Assembly (NCBI RefSeq): GCF_025751515.1
Contig: NZ_JAOWLE010000007.1
Coordinates: 62,001 to 126,000, forward strand
DNA from: Actibacterium sp. XHP0104
Lineage (GTDB): Bacteria > Pseudomonadota > Alphaproteobacteria > Rhodobacterales > Rhodobacteraceae
Length of the DNA: 64,000 nt
Reading direction: 5' to 3'
In this document: one piece after another, positions 45,165 through 53,872 of the stretch
Position numbering within the stretch: position 1 is the stretch's first letter
Layout: every line of letters starts with the position of its first letter
The notes under the pieces: model-generated
What the model was told of the DNA's origin: nothing
The model's input: the letters and a program-made list of their open reading frames with translations, nothing else
Databases searched by the model: none
Program-made: the position numbers and the translations under genes

Positions 45165-45215
45165 CGGTGACAAGCCCCTTTCCATCGACGCCCATATCTG
45201 CTTTTTCGTCGCGCC

Positions 45216-45731
45216 ATGAGCAAGACGATACTGATCACCGGGGGTGCCCGTTCGGGCAAAAGCGCGCTGGCCGAGGCCCGTGTTCTGGCGCTGGGATCGC
45301 CCGCGATCTATGTCGCGACCGCGCAGGTTTTGGATGCTGAAATGGCCGATCGTGTCGCCACCCATCAGGCGCGCCGGGGCCCGGAATGGCAGGTGGTGCA
45401 AGAGCATTTGAACTTAGTTCAAACTTTGCGCGAAACCGATGGCGGCGGGCCTCGGTTGGTTGATTGCCTGACGCTGTGGCTGACCAACCTGATGCTGGCC
45501 GAACGCGACTGGCGGGCCGAGATCGACGTGTTGATCGAGGCGCTGCCCGCGCTGTCTTCTCCGGTGGTTCTGGTCACCAACGAGGTGGGGGCGGGCATCG
45601 TGCCCGAGAATGCGCTTGCTCGGGCGTTTCGGGATGCGGCAGGCCTTTTGAATCAAAGGGTTGCGGCGATTTCCGACGAAGTAACACTGGCCGTTTGCGG
45701 CCTTCCGCTAAAGGTGAAACCCCATGCTTGA
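45216..45731 (+). CDS. cobU: Bifunctional adenosylcobinamide kinase/guanylyltransferase
   Basis: Phosphorylates adenosylcobinamide and activates it with GTP to AdoCbi-GDP. 171 aa. P-loop ITGGARSGKSALAE (7-20), YVATAQVLDAEMADRVATHQARRG with the guanylylated histidine region, LVDCLTLWLTNLML and VTNEVGAGIVPENALAR. Divergent from the phosphatase with 51 bp between. Overlaps cobT by 8 nt. Confidence 0.95.
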   Translation: MSKTILITGGARSGKSALAEARVLALGSPAIYVATAQVLDAEMADRVATHQARRGPEWQVVQEHLNLVQTLRETDGGGPRLVDCLTLWLTNLMLAERDWRAEIDVLIEALPALSSPVVLVTNEVGAGIVPENALARAFRDAAGLLNQRVAAISDEVTLAVCGLPLKVKPHA

Positions 45732-46743
45732 TACGCTGCCCCGCTTTGCCAATCTGGCCGAAATTCCGGCGCTTGCAGATGCCTTGCCGACCGTCGATGC
45801 CCAGTCAGCCGAGGCCGCGCGCGCCCGGCAGAACGTGTTGACCAAGCCGCCCGGATCGCTGGGCCGGCTGGAAGAACTGGCCGAGTTCATGGCCGGCTGG
45901 CGTGGCACCGCGCGGCCACAAATCGACACCGCGCAGGCGCTGGTTTTCGCGGGCAATCACGGCATCTGTGCGCAGGGTGTGAACCCCTATCCGCAAGAGG
46001 TCACCGCCCAGATGGTGGCGAACTTTCAGGCTGGCGGGGCGGCGATCAACCAGCTGTGCCGCGCCAACGGGGCAGAGCTGTCGGTGGTGCCGTTGAACCT
46101 TGCATCGCCCACCGCCGATTTCACCCAGGGCCCCGCGATGACTGAGGCCGAGACGATCGAGGCGATGAATATCGGCGCCGAGTCGGTCGACACCTCGGCC
46201 GATGTTCTGATCGTGGGCGAGATGGGCATTGGCAATTCGACGGTTGCCGCCGCGCTGGCCGCTGCCGTGTTCGGGGGTGATGTTGCGGCCTGGGTCGGAC
46301 CGGGCACCGGATCTGATACGGAGGGGCTGGCGCGCAAGATCGACGCGATCACGCGCGGGTTGGCGCGGCATGCGGACAGCTCGGGCATGACGGTTCTGGC
46401 AGCGCTGGGCGGGCGCGAGCAGGCGGCGATCTGTGGTGCCGTTCTTGCCGCGCGCGCGGCGCGTGTGCCGGTGGTGCTGGATGGGTTCATCTGCACCGCC
46501 GCGGTGGCGCCGCTCTATGCTGCCGACCCGCGGCTGCTTGATCACTGCATGGTCGGTCATGTCAGCGCCGAGCCGGGCCATCGCCTGTTGCTGGAGGCGA
46601 TGGGCAAGCAGGCGATCCTGGCGTTCGACATGCGGCTGGGCGAAGGCTCGGGCGCGGCGCTGGCGCTGGGCATTCTGCGTTCGGCGCTGGCCTGCCACAA
46701 CGGCATGGCGACCTTTGGCGAGGCCGGGGTGTCCGAGGCATGA
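45724..46743 (+). CDS. cobT: Nicotinate-nucleotide--dimethylbenzimidazole phosphoribosyltransferase
   Basis: Makes alpha-ribazole phosphate from dimethylbenzimidazole and NaMN. 339 aa. Visible: LTKPPGSLGRLEELAEFMAGW, VFAGNHGICAQGVNPYPQEVT, LIVGEMGIGNSTVAAALAAAVF and the catalytic glutamate region in MRLGEGSGAALALGIL. Begins inside the end of cobU and overlaps cobS by ATGA. The DMB synthase bluB is not in the window. Confidence 0.96.
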   Translation: MLDTLPRFANLAEIPALADALPTVDAQSAEAARARQNVLTKPPGSLGRLEELAEFMAGWRGTARPQIDTAQALVFAGNHGICAQGVNPYPQEVTAQMVANFQAGGAAINQLCRANGAELSVVPLNLASPTADFTQGPAMTEAETIEAMNIGAESVDTSADVLIVGEMGIGNSTVAAALAAAVFGGDVAAWVGPGTGSDTEGLARKIDAITRGLARHADSSGMTVLAALGGREQAAICGAVLAARAARVPVVLDGFICTAAVAPLYAADPRLLDHCMVGHVSAEPGHRLLLEAMGKQAILAFDMRLGEGSGAALALGILRSALACHNGMATFGEAGVSEA

Positions 46744-47489
46744 GCCTGCGCGCCCGTCTGGCCGAGGCCCAGATCGCGGTCATGTTGCTGACGCGATTGC
46801 CTGCCGGGCGGATCCCGGGCACCGCGCCGGGCATGGGCGCCTCTGCCTGGGCTTGGCCGCTGGCGGGGTTTCTGGTCGGCGGGCTGTCGGCGATGGGGTT
46901 TGCGGGGGCTGCGGTGCTGGGTCTGCCGGTGATGGTGGCGGCGCTGTTGGCGGTTGCCGTGGCGATGTTGGCCACCGGCGGGATGCACGAAGACGGTCTG
47001 GCCGATCTGGCCGATGGCTGCGGCGGCCGTGACCGCGCGCGCAAGCTGGAGATCATGCGTGACAGCCGGATTGGCAGCTATGGCGTGCTGGCGTTGTTAA
47101 TCGTGGTCGGGCTGCGTGTTGCGGCCATGGCCGAACTGGCGACGCCGCATCTGGTGGTGCCTGCGCTGATCGGGTTGGCGATGGTCAGCCGGGCGGGGCT
47201 GGCGCTGTGGCTGGCGGTGCTGCCGCCGGCGCGCGACGACGGTTTGGGCCGGTCGGCGGCGCAGGTGCGCCCGGTCGGGATCGCGGTGGCGCTGATCGCG
47301 GGCCTGGCGGGAATGGTCGCGCTGTTGGGCGCGGGCGGTTTGGTGCTGGCGCTGGTGGTGCTGGCGGCGGGGGCCTTGGTCGCGCTGTTCGCGATGCGGC
47401 AAATCGGCGGCCAGACCGGCGACGTTCTGGGCGCGATCCAGCAACTCTCTGAGGTGGCAGGCTGGCTGGCGCTGCTGGTGTTGGTCTAG
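46740..47489 (+). CDS. cobS: Adenosylcobinamide-GDP ribazoletransferase (cobalamin synthase)
   Basis: Membrane enzyme (CobV in the P. denitrificans naming) joining AdoCbi-GDP and alpha-ribazole. 249 aa, mostly hydrophobic with five or six helices. Visible: MLLTRLPAG, AWAWPLAGFLVGG, the conserved acidic GGMHEDGLADLADGCGG and KLEIMRDSRIGSYGVLALL. Last gene of cobU-cobT-cobS; 151 bp before nasT. Confidence 0.94.
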   Translation: MSLRARLAEAQIAVMLLTRLPAGRIPGTAPGMGASAWAWPLAGFLVGGLSAMGFAGAAVLGLPVMVAALLAVAVAMLATGGMHEDGLADLADGCGGRDRARKLEIMRDSRIGSYGVLALLIVVGLRVAAMAELATPHLVVPALIGLAMVSRAGLALWLAVLPPARDDGLGRSAAQVRPVGIAVALIAGLAGMVALLGAGGLVLALVVLAAGALVALFAMRQIGGQTGDVLGAIQQLSEVAGWLALLVLV

Positions 47490-47640
47490 GGGTGCCCCGC
47501 GCAGGTTCAGATCGCGGATTGATCAGAATCCTGCCCGGATGACTGATATTTGGGCAGTTTGCGCGCCGATGCTGCAACTGCGAATGCGCCCTCTTTACAT
47601 TCCCCGCCGCGATGCTCTGGCTGGCGTCATGTCTGGAGCC

Positions 47641-48213
47641 ATGTCCATCATAGTTGTCGAACCCGACCGGGATCGGGCGTTGCAGATCGTCGACAGTCTG
47701 CGCGAGGCCGGCGACTATGACATTCACGTCATTGCCGAGGCCACCGGGCTGGCGCGGCAAATCCAGCGGCGCAATCCCGATGTGGTGTTGATCGACCTCG
47801 AAAACCCGTCGCGCGATATGCTTGAGGAACTGGCCCTGGCCTCGGGGCCGCAAGAGCGCGCGGTGGCGATGTTTGTCGATCGCTCGGCCGAGGGGCTGTC
47901 GGCGGCGGCGATCGAGGCGGGCGTGTCGGCCTATGTGGTCGATGGCATGCAGCCGCAGCGGATCAAGCCGATCCTGGATGCGGCCATCGCGCGGTTTCGC
48001 ATGTTTCAACGGATGCGCACGGAACTGGCCGAAACCAAGCGCGCGCTTGAGGAACGCAAGGTCATTGATCGCGCCAAGGGCATGTTGATGAAGGCGCGCG
48101 GCATCGGCGAGGACGAGGCCTATGCCCTGTTGCGGCGCACCGCGATGGATACCGGCAAGCGCGTGCCAGAGGTTGCGGCGGCGCTGGTCACGGCGGCGGG
48201 GTTGCTGTCATGA
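47641..48213 (+). CDS. nasT: NasT, ANTAR-domain antiterminator for nitrate assimilation
   Basis: 190 aa from MSIIVVEPDRDRAL (GGAG 5 nt upstream). N-terminal pseudo-receiver domain (VVLIDLENPSRDMLEELA) and C-terminal ANTAR RNA-binding domain (ALEERKVIDRAKGMLMKARGIGEDEAYALLRRTAMDTGK, split over about residues 135-172). In Paracoccus and Azotobacter NasT binds the nas leader RNA and prevents termination, while NasS holds it inactive without nitrate. The stop overlaps nasS (ATGA). Its target is very likely the leader at 49403-49610. Confidence 0.92.
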   Translation: MSIIVVEPDRDRALQIVDSLREAGDYDIHVIAEATGLARQIQRRNPDVVLIDLENPSRDMLEELALASGPQERAVAMFVDRSAEGLSAAAIEAGVSAYVVDGMQPQRIKPILDAAIARFRMFQRMRTELAETKRALEERKVIDRAKGMLMKARGIGEDEAYALLRRTAMDTGKRVPEVAAALVTAAGLLS

Positions 48214-49385
48214 AGGCGGCGACGCTGAACGTGGGTTTCATGCCTCTGGTCGATTCCGCCGCGCTGATCGTGGCGCAGGAAATCGGGTTCGCCGCCGAGG
48301 AGGGCATCGCGCTGAACCTGCGGCGGGCGCCGTCCTGGTCGTCGCTGCGCGATCTGCTGTGTTTTGGTCATGTCGAGGCGGCGCATATGCTGTCGCCGGT
48401 GCCTGTGGCCGCGGCCATGGGGCTGGGCGGTGTGGGCGTGCCGTTGTCGGTGCTGTCAGTGCTGTCGGTGAATGGCAATGTGATCGGGGTCAGCACCGCG
48501 CTGGCGCAACGATTGCGCGCGGCGGGGCACGACTTTGATTTTCTTGACGCGGCCAAGGCCGGGCGGGCGCTGATCGCCGAGGCGGGGCGTGGGTTGCGCA
48601 TCGGCGTGCCGTTTCCGTTTTCGATGCATTCCGAGCTGTTGTTCTATTGGCTGACGGCCCTGGGTCTGCCGGCGCCGCAGGGTGTCGAGATCCGCACCGT
48701 GCCGCCGCCGCTGATGGCCGAGGCGATCAAGGCGGGCGAGATCGACGCCTTTTGCGTGGGCGAGCCGTGGGGGTCGAAGGCGGTTGAAAACGGCGACGGG
48801 CATCTGTTGTTGCCGGGCGCTGCGATCTGGGCTTTTGCGCCGGAAAAGGTATTGGCGGTGCGGTCGGACTGGGCCGAGGCCGAGGCAGAGCTGCGCGATC
48901 GCCTGATCCGGGCGGTCTGGCGCGCGGGGCGGTGGCTGGCCCAGCCGTCATCGCTGACCCTTGCGGCCGAGTTGCTCAGCCGACCGGCCTATCTGGATCT
49001 TGCCCCCGAAATCATCGAGCGCGCGCTGACCGGGCGGCTGGTGATTTCCCCCGAGGGCGAAGAGCGCGAGGTGCCCCGGTTTTTGGAATTTCACGCCGGG
49101 GCCGCCAGTTTCCCGTGGCGCAGCCAGGCCGAATGGATCGGGGCGCAACTGGCCGCGCGCACCGGGCTGGACCGGGCCGCCGCCGCGCGGCTGGCGCGCG
49201 ATACGTTCCGCAGCGATCTGCACCGCGCCGCACTGGCGCCGATCGGGGCCGATCTGCCGGGGGCCTCCAGCAAGGTCGAGGGCGCGCTGGACATGGATCT
49301 GGCCGTGCCATCGGAATCAGGGCGGCTGTTTCTGTGCCGTGATGCGTTCTTTGATGGCCGAGTCTTTGAGCCTTGTGCCGGGTGA
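48210..49385 (+). CDS. nasS: NasS, nitrate/nitrite sensor (NrtA-like, cytoplasmic)
   Basis: 391 aa. Same fold as nitrate-binding NrtA but without a signal peptide, starting straight at TLNVGFMPLVDSAALIVAQEIGF. Visible: SWSSLRDLLCFGHVEAAHML, GVPFPFSMHSELLFYWL and IDAFCVGEPWGSKAV, the last matching FCVGEPWN of NrtA. Coupled to nasT. Expected to sequester NasT until nitrate or nitrite binds. An NtrC-like palindrome begins one base before the end of its stop codon. Confidence 0.9.
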   Translation: MKAATLNVGFMPLVDSAALIVAQEIGFAAEEGIALNLRRAPSWSSLRDLLCFGHVEAAHMLSPVPVAAAMGLGGVGVPLSVLSVLSVNGNVIGVSTALAQRLRAAGHDFDFLDAAKAGRALIAEAGRGLRIGVPFPFSMHSELLFYWLTALGLPAPQGVEIRTVPPPLMAEAIKAGEIDAFCVGEPWGSKAVENGDGHLLLPGAAIWAFAPEKVLAVRSDWAEAEAELRDRLIRAVWRAGRWLAQPSSLTLAAELLSRPAYLDLAPEIIERALTGRLVISPEGEEREVPRFLEFHAGAASFPWRSQAEWIGAQLAARTGLDRAAAARLARDTFRSDLHRAALAPIGADLPGASSKVEGALDMDLAVPSESGRLFLCRDAFFDGRVFEPCAG

Positions 49386-49402
49386 TGCACAAAGAATGTG
49401 CA
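49386..49402. promoter_or_regulatory. NtrC-type binding site upstream of nrtA
   Basis: TGCACA-N5-TGTGCA, a perfect 17-bp palindrome with the half-sites and spacing of the NtrC consensus TGCACY-N5-RGTGCA. It lies 259 bp upstream of the nrtA start. No sigma54 -24/-12 pair with correct spacing was found downstream; in Rhodobacter capsulatus NtrC activates the housekeeping polymerase, so that is not disqualifying. Confidence 0.6.
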
Positions 49403-49555
49403 AGCGCAGCAATCGATCCGCTGCAATGCGGCATTTCTTGTTCGGCGCGCCAATAATCCTTTGAAACGCCCGCCCGCCGCGGGGCATGATCAGATCAACG
49501 GGCTCGGGGCAATGGCGCCACGGGCCGGACATCTCCCAAAGATTGGGATCAGAGC
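49403..49555 (+). promoter_or_regulatory. nas operon leader region (putative NasT target)
   Basis: Between the NtrC box and the terminator lie short hairpins: GCAGC-N9-GCTGC (49406-49424) and TCCCAA-AGA-TTGGGA (49534-49548). ANTAR targets are tandem hairpins with six-base loops having A1 and G4; neither hairpin fits this cleanly by eye, so the exact site is not assigned. The promoter itself was not identified. Confidence 0.4.
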
Positions 49556-49610
49556 AAAGCCGCTCGACACCTCGCATCATGCGGGGATTGTCAGCGGCTT
49601 TTTTGTTTTT
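49556..49610 (+). terminator. Intrinsic terminator in the nas leader (antitermination target)
   Basis: AAAGCCGCT...GACA...CCTCGC-ATCAT-GCGGGG...TGTC...AGCGGCTTT pairs as a long stem ending in TTTTTTGTTTTT. It sits 51 nt upstream of nrtA, inside the operon leader, where the only sensible use is conditional termination. With nasT-nasS directly upstream, NasT antitermination is the natural reading. Confidence 0.85.
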
Positions 49611-49660
49611 GCCCGGACCCTCCTCACCCTGTCCGGGCCCAGGAAAAAGGGGAACGACCC

Positions 49661-51028
49661 GTGAGAAAGATCCTGCTTGGCCTTGCCGCCACCACCGCCC
49701 TTGTCAGCCCGGGCATCGCCCAGGCGCTGGAGCTTGAGAAAGACGAGCTGACATTCGGTTTCATCAAGCTGACCGACATGGCCCCGCTGGCCGTGGCCTA
49801 TGAACAGGGCTATTTCCTGGACGAGGGCCTGTTCGTCACGCTGGAAGCCCAGGCCAACTGGAAGGTGCTGCTGGATGGCGTGATCTCGGGGCAGCTGGAC
49901 GGCGCGCATATGCTGGCCGGTCAGCCGCTGGCCGCGACCATCGGTTTCGGCACCGAAGCCCATATCATCACGCCCTTTTCGATGGATCTGAACGGCAACG
50001 GCATCACCGTGTCGAACGAGGTCTGGGACATGATGCGCCCGCATATTCCCTCGATGGAGGATGGCCGCCCGCAGCACCCGATCAGCGCCGCCGCGCTGAA
50101 GCCCGTGATCGACGAATTCAGCGCCCAGGGCAAAAGCTTCAACATGGGCATGGTGTTTCCGGTTTCGACCCATAACTACGAACTGCGCTATTGGCTGGCC
50201 GCCGGTGGCATCAACCCCGGCTATTACAGCCCCGAGAACATCACCGGCCAGATCGGCGCCGATGTTCTGTTGTCGGTGACGCCGCCGCCGCAGATGCCGG
50301 CCACGCTAGAGGCGGGCACGATCAACGGCTATTGCGTGGGCGAGCCGTGGAACCAGGCCGCCGTGTTCAAGGGCATCGGCGTGCCGGTGATCACCGATTA
50401 CGAGCTGTGGAAGAACAACCCCGAAAAAGTGTTCGGTATCACCGCCGAGTTCGCCGAGGAAAACCCGCAGACCACGCTGGCCGTCACCAAGGCGCTGATC
50501 CGTGCCGCCATGTGGCTGGATGAAAACGACAACGCCAACCGTCCGGCGGCGGTCGAGATCCTGTCGCGTCCCGAATATGTGGGGGCCGATTACGAGGTGA
50601 TCGCCAACTCGATGACCGGCACGTTCGAATATGAAAAGGGCGACAAGCGCGAGGTGCCCGATTTCAACGTGTTCTTCCGCTATAACGCCACCTATCCCTA
50701 CTATTCGGATGCGGTCTGGTACCTGACCCAGATGCGCCGCTGGGGCCAGATCGCCGAGGCCAAGCCCGACAGCTGGTATGACGAGGTGGCCAAGTCGGTC
50801 TACAAGCCCGAGATCTATCTCGAGGCCGCGCGCCTGCTGGTCGAGGAAGGCCTGGCCGATGAGGCGGACTTTCCGTTCGACAGCAATGGCTACAAACCCG
50901 CCACCCCGGCCGAAGACGTGATCGACGGCATCCCCTTCGATGGCACCCAACCCAACGCCTATCTCGACAGTCTGCCGATCGGCCTGAAAGGCGCGCAGAC
51001 CGTGGTTGGAAACGAGGTTCAGGGCTAA
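49661..51028 (+). CDS. nrtA: Nitrate ABC transporter substrate-binding protein NrtA
   Basis: 455 aa periplasmic nitrate/nitrite receptor. GTG start with AAGGGG upstream; signal peptide [20 protein letters not shown], then mature protein [30 protein letters not shown]. Visible: [55 protein letters not shown] and [28 protein letters not shown], all typical of NrtA. First gene after the regulated leader and followed by a strong hairpin before nrtB. Confidence 0.95.
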   Translation: MRKILLGLAATTALVSPGIAQALELEKDELTFGFIKLTDMAPLAVAYEQGYFLDEGLFVTLEAQANWKVLLDGVISGQLDGAHMLAGQPLAATIGFGTEAHIITPFSMDLNGNGITVSNEVWDMMRPHIPSMEDGRPQHPISAAALKPVIDEFSAQGKSFNMGMVFPVSTHNYELRYWLAAGGINPGYYSPENITGQIGADVLLSVTPPPQMPATLEAGTINGYCVGEPWNQAAVFKGIGVPVITDYELWKNNPEKVFGITAEFAEENPQTTLAVTKALIRAAMWLDENDNANRPAAVEILSRPEYVGADYEVIANSMTGTFEYEKGDKREVPDFNVFFRYNATYPYYSDAVWYLTQMRRWGQIAEAKPDSWYDEVAKSVYKPEIYLEAARLLVEEGLADEADFPFDSNGYKPATPAEDVIDGIPFDGTQPNAYLDSLPIGLKGAQTVVGNEVQG

Positions 51029-51033
51029 CCCGC

Positions 51034-51063
51034 CGGGCCGCCCACGCCCCTGTGGGCGGCCCG
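51034..51063 (+). terminator. Hairpin between nrtA and nrtB
   Basis: CGGGCCGCCCAC-GCCCCT-GTGGGCGGCCCG: a perfect 12-bp stem without a T-run. Probably an mRNA-protecting or attenuating hairpin that keeps the binding protein in excess over the permease. Confidence 0.6.
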
Positions 51064-51091
51064 TCAGACCCCAGATGGAAGGAACAGGAAC

Positions 51092-52177
51092 ATGGCTGCG
51101 ATCGACTCTGACGCCCTGAATGATGCCGAGGCCCGCGAACAGCGCCGCGCCCGCATGTTTACCCGGATCAACAAGGCGGACCGCTGGTTCACCGTGCTGG
51201 GTCTGGCCTGGCTGACCCCGGTTCTGAAAGCCGCCGCCGGCGACAACCCGCGCGCGCAGGCCAAGGAAATCTGGCGCCTGCTGGGCGTGCCGGTTCTGGC
51301 GATCTGCCTTTTCCTGCTGGCCTGGGGCGCGCTGGCGCCCAAGGTGCAGACCTCGCTGGGGGCGGTGCCCGGTCCGGCGCAGGTCTGGGAAGAGGTCGTG
51401 AACCTGCATGCCGATGCCGAGGCCAAGGCGGATAAGAAGGCCAAGTTCGAAGAGATGGTCGACAAGCGCAACGCCAAGCTGATCGCGGCGGGCCGCGCCG
51501 ACGAGGCCAAGCAGGTCGCCTTTACCGGCGCGCCCAGCTATTACGAACAGATCTGGACCTCGATCAAGACGGTGTTCTTTGGCTTTCTGATCGCGACGCT
51601 GGTGGCGGTGCCGCTGGGCATTCTGGCCGGCCTGTCGCCCAACGCGAATGCCGCGATCAACCCGCTGGTGCAGATCTTCAAGCCGGTCTCGCCACTGGCC
51701 TGGCTGCCGATCGTGACGATGGTTGTCTCGGCGCTTTATGCCACCAACGAGGGTCTTTTCGCCAAGTCGTTCCTGATCTCGGCCATCACGGTGACGCTGT
51801 GTTCGCTGTGGCCGACGCTGATCAACACGGCGCTGGGCGTGGCCTCGATCGACAAGGATCTGATCAGCGTGTCGAAGGTGTTGAAGATGAACACCCGCAC
51901 CAAGATCACCAAGCTGGTGCTGCCCTCGGCGCTGCCGCTGATCTTTACCGGGCTGCGCCTGTCGTTGGGCGTGGGCTGGATGGTGCTGATCGCGGCCGAG
52001 ATGCTGGCGCAGAACCCGGGCCTGGGCAAGTTCGTCTGGGACGAATTCCAGAACGGCTCGTCCAGCTCTCTGGCCAAGATCATGGTGGCGGTGTTCACCA
52101 TCGGGATCATCGGCTTCCTGCTGGATCGCGTGATGTATGCGCTGCAGTCGCTGTTCACCTTCACGAATAACCGGTGA
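51092..52177 (+). CDS. nrtB: Nitrate ABC transporter permease NrtB
   Basis: 361 aa inner-membrane subunit. An N-terminal cytoplasmic part and helix ([17 protein letters not shown]), a charged alanine/lysine-rich insertion ([20 protein letters not shown]), then the BPD-type permease core ([37 protein letters not shown]) and the ABC-contact loop [17 protein letters not shown]. Good ribosome site AAGGAACAGGAA. Overlaps the ATPase gene (GTGA). Confidence 0.93.
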   Translation: MAAIDSDALNDAEAREQRRARMFTRINKADRWFTVLGLAWLTPVLKAAAGDNPRAQAKEIWRLLGVPVLAICLFLLAWGALAPKVQTSLGAVPGPAQVWEEVVNLHADAEAKADKKAKFEEMVDKRNAKLIAAGRADEAKQVAFTGAPSYYEQIWTSIKTVFFGFLIATLVAVPLGILAGLSPNANAAINPLVQIFKPVSPLAWLPIVTMVVSALYATNEGLFAKSFLISAITVTLCSLWPTLINTALGVASIDKDLISVSKVLKMNTRTKITKLVLPSALPLIFTGLRLSLGVGWMVLIAAEMLAQNPGLGKFVWDEFQNGSSSSLAKIMVAVFTIGIIGFLLDRVMYALQSLFTFTNNR

Positions 52178-53868
52178 TCGCCATGGCCATGATTTCCTTC
52201 AAGAATGTCAGCAAAAGCTATGGTGAGGGTGTCCATACCCACCATGTGCTGAAGAACATCAACCTCGATGTGCAAGAGGGCGAGTTCCTGGTTCTGCTGG
52301 GCTTTTCCGGCACCGGCAAGACGACGCTGATCAACCTGATGGCGGGGCTGGATCAGCCCAGCCGGGGCGAGGTCACCTTTCGCGGCAAGCCGATCACCGG
52401 CCCCGGCCCCGAGCGCGGTGTGATCTTTCAGAACTACTCGCTGATGCCGTGGCTGACGGTGGCGGGCAATGTAGGGCTGGCGGTCGATACGATCTTTCCG
52501 GGCCTGCCCAAGGCGGAACGCGCGGCCAAGGTCGCCCATTACGTCAAGATGGTGGGGCTGAGCCACGCCGCGACGCGTCGCCCGGCCGAGCTGTCGGGCG
52601 GGATGCGCCAGCGGGTGAACGTGGCGCGGGCGCTGGCGATGAACCCCGAGGTTCTGTTGCTGGACGAACCGCTTTCGGCGCTGGATGCGCTGACGCGGGC
52701 GAACCTGGCCGACGAGATCGAACATATCTGGGAGGCCGACAAGAAGACCTGCGTTCTGATCACCAACGACGTGGATGAGGCGATCATCCTGGCCGACCGG
52801 ATCATCCCGCTGAACCCCGACGGCACCTTGGGCGAGGCCTTTGCCGTCGATATCCCGCGCCCGCGCGACCGGATCGAGATGAACCACCACGACGGGTTCA
52901 AGGCCCTGCGCGCGCAGGTGACGAATTACCTGATGGACGTCGGTATCGATGCCCGCAGCGAGGGCAGCCGCATCCTGCCCGATGTCACGCCCATTCACGG
53001 CGTGCCGGCAGCGGTGGTCGAGGCCCAGGCCGGGCTGATCGACGAGCGCTATCTGGATTTCTCGCAGCTGCACAAGATCTATCCCACGCCCAAGGGGCCG
53101 CTGACGGTGGTCGAGGATTTCGACCTCAAGGTGAACCGGGGCGAATTCATCAGCCTGATCGGCCATTCGGGCTGTGGCAAATCGACGGTTCTGACCATGG
53201 CGGCGGGGCTGAACTCGATCTCGAAAGGGGCGATCAAGCTGGATGGTCGTCACGTGATGGGCGCCGATCCCGAACGCGCGGTGGTATTCCAGTCGCCCAA
53301 CCTGTTTCCGTGGCTGACCGCCAAGGAAAACGTGTCGATCGGGGTCGACAAGGTCTATCCCCGCGCCAGCCGGGCCGAGCGTCAGGACGTAGTGGAATAC
53401 TACCTCGAACGCGTCGGTCTGGGCGATGCGATGGATCGCCCGGCGCATTCCATGTCGAATGGCATGAAACAGCGGGTCGGCATCGCGCGGGCCTTTGCTC
53501 TGTCGCCCAAGCTGCTGCTGCTGGACGAGCCGTTCGGGATGCTGGACAGCCTCACCCGGTGGGAGCTGCAAGAGGTGCTGATGGAGGTCTGGTCGCGCAC
53601 CAAGGTCACCGCGATCTGCGTCACCCATGACGTGGACGAGGCGATCTTGCTGGCCGATCGGGTGGTGATGATGACCAACGGGCCGCAGGCCACGATCGGC
53701 AAGATCACCGAGGTCGACCTGCCGCGCCCGCGCACCCGCAAGGCACTGCTCGAGCACCCCGATTACTATCGGTATCGCCAGGAGGTTCTGGATTTCCTTG
53801 AGGAATACGAACACGGCGCAAAACCCAAGACACAGGCACAGGCCAAGCCGGCCGTAGCTGCGGAGTGA
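52174..53868 (+). CDS. Nitrate ABC transporter, two fused ATPase domains (NrtC/NrtD-like)
   Basis: 564 aa with two ABC ATPase halves. First half: Walker [10 protein letters not shown], signature LSGGMRQR, Walker [13 protein letters not shown]. Second half from about residue 290: Walker [10 protein letters not shown], signature MSNGMKQR (degenerate), Walker [13 protein letters not shown]. No NrtA-like C-terminal domain as in cyanobacterial NrtC. Start uncertain: GTG at 52174 overlaps the nrtB stop (GTGA), but ATGs at 52183 or 52189 suit the homology to [12 protein letters not shown]. Ends 4 nt before nirB. Confidence 0.88.
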   Translation: MIAMAMISFKNVSKSYGEGVHTHHVLKNINLDVQEGEFLVLLGFSGTGKTTLINLMAGLDQPSRGEVTFRGKPITGPGPERGVIFQNYSLMPWLTVAGNVGLAVDTIFPGLPKAERAAKVAHYVKMVGLSHAATRRPAELSGGMRQRVNVARALAMNPEVLLLDEPLSALDALTRANLADEIEHIWEADKKTCVLITNDVDEAIILADRIIPLNPDGTLGEAFAVDIPRPRDRIEMNHHDGFKALRAQVTNYLMDVGIDARSEGSRILPDVTPIHGVPAAVVEAQAGLIDERYLDFSQLHKIYPTPKGPLTVVEDFDLKVNRGEFISLIGHSGCGKSTVLTMAAGLNSISKGAIKLDGRHVMGADPERAVVFQSPNLFPWLTAKENVSIGVDKVYPRASRAERQDVVEYYLERVGLGDAMDRPAHSMSNGMKQRVGIARAFALSPKLLLLDEPFGMLDSLTRWELQEVLMEVWSRTKVTAICVTHDVDEAILLADRVVMMTNGPQATIGKITEVDLPRPRTRKALLEHPDYYRYRQEVLDFLEEYEHGAKPKTQAQAKPAVAAE

Positions 53869-53872
53869 TGAG

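Noticed and set aside
49403-49660. Sigma54 (-24/-12) promoter for the nas operon
   Set aside because: GG and GC dinucleotides occur but never with the required spacing; GCGGCATTTCTTG comes closest and is off by two or more bases.
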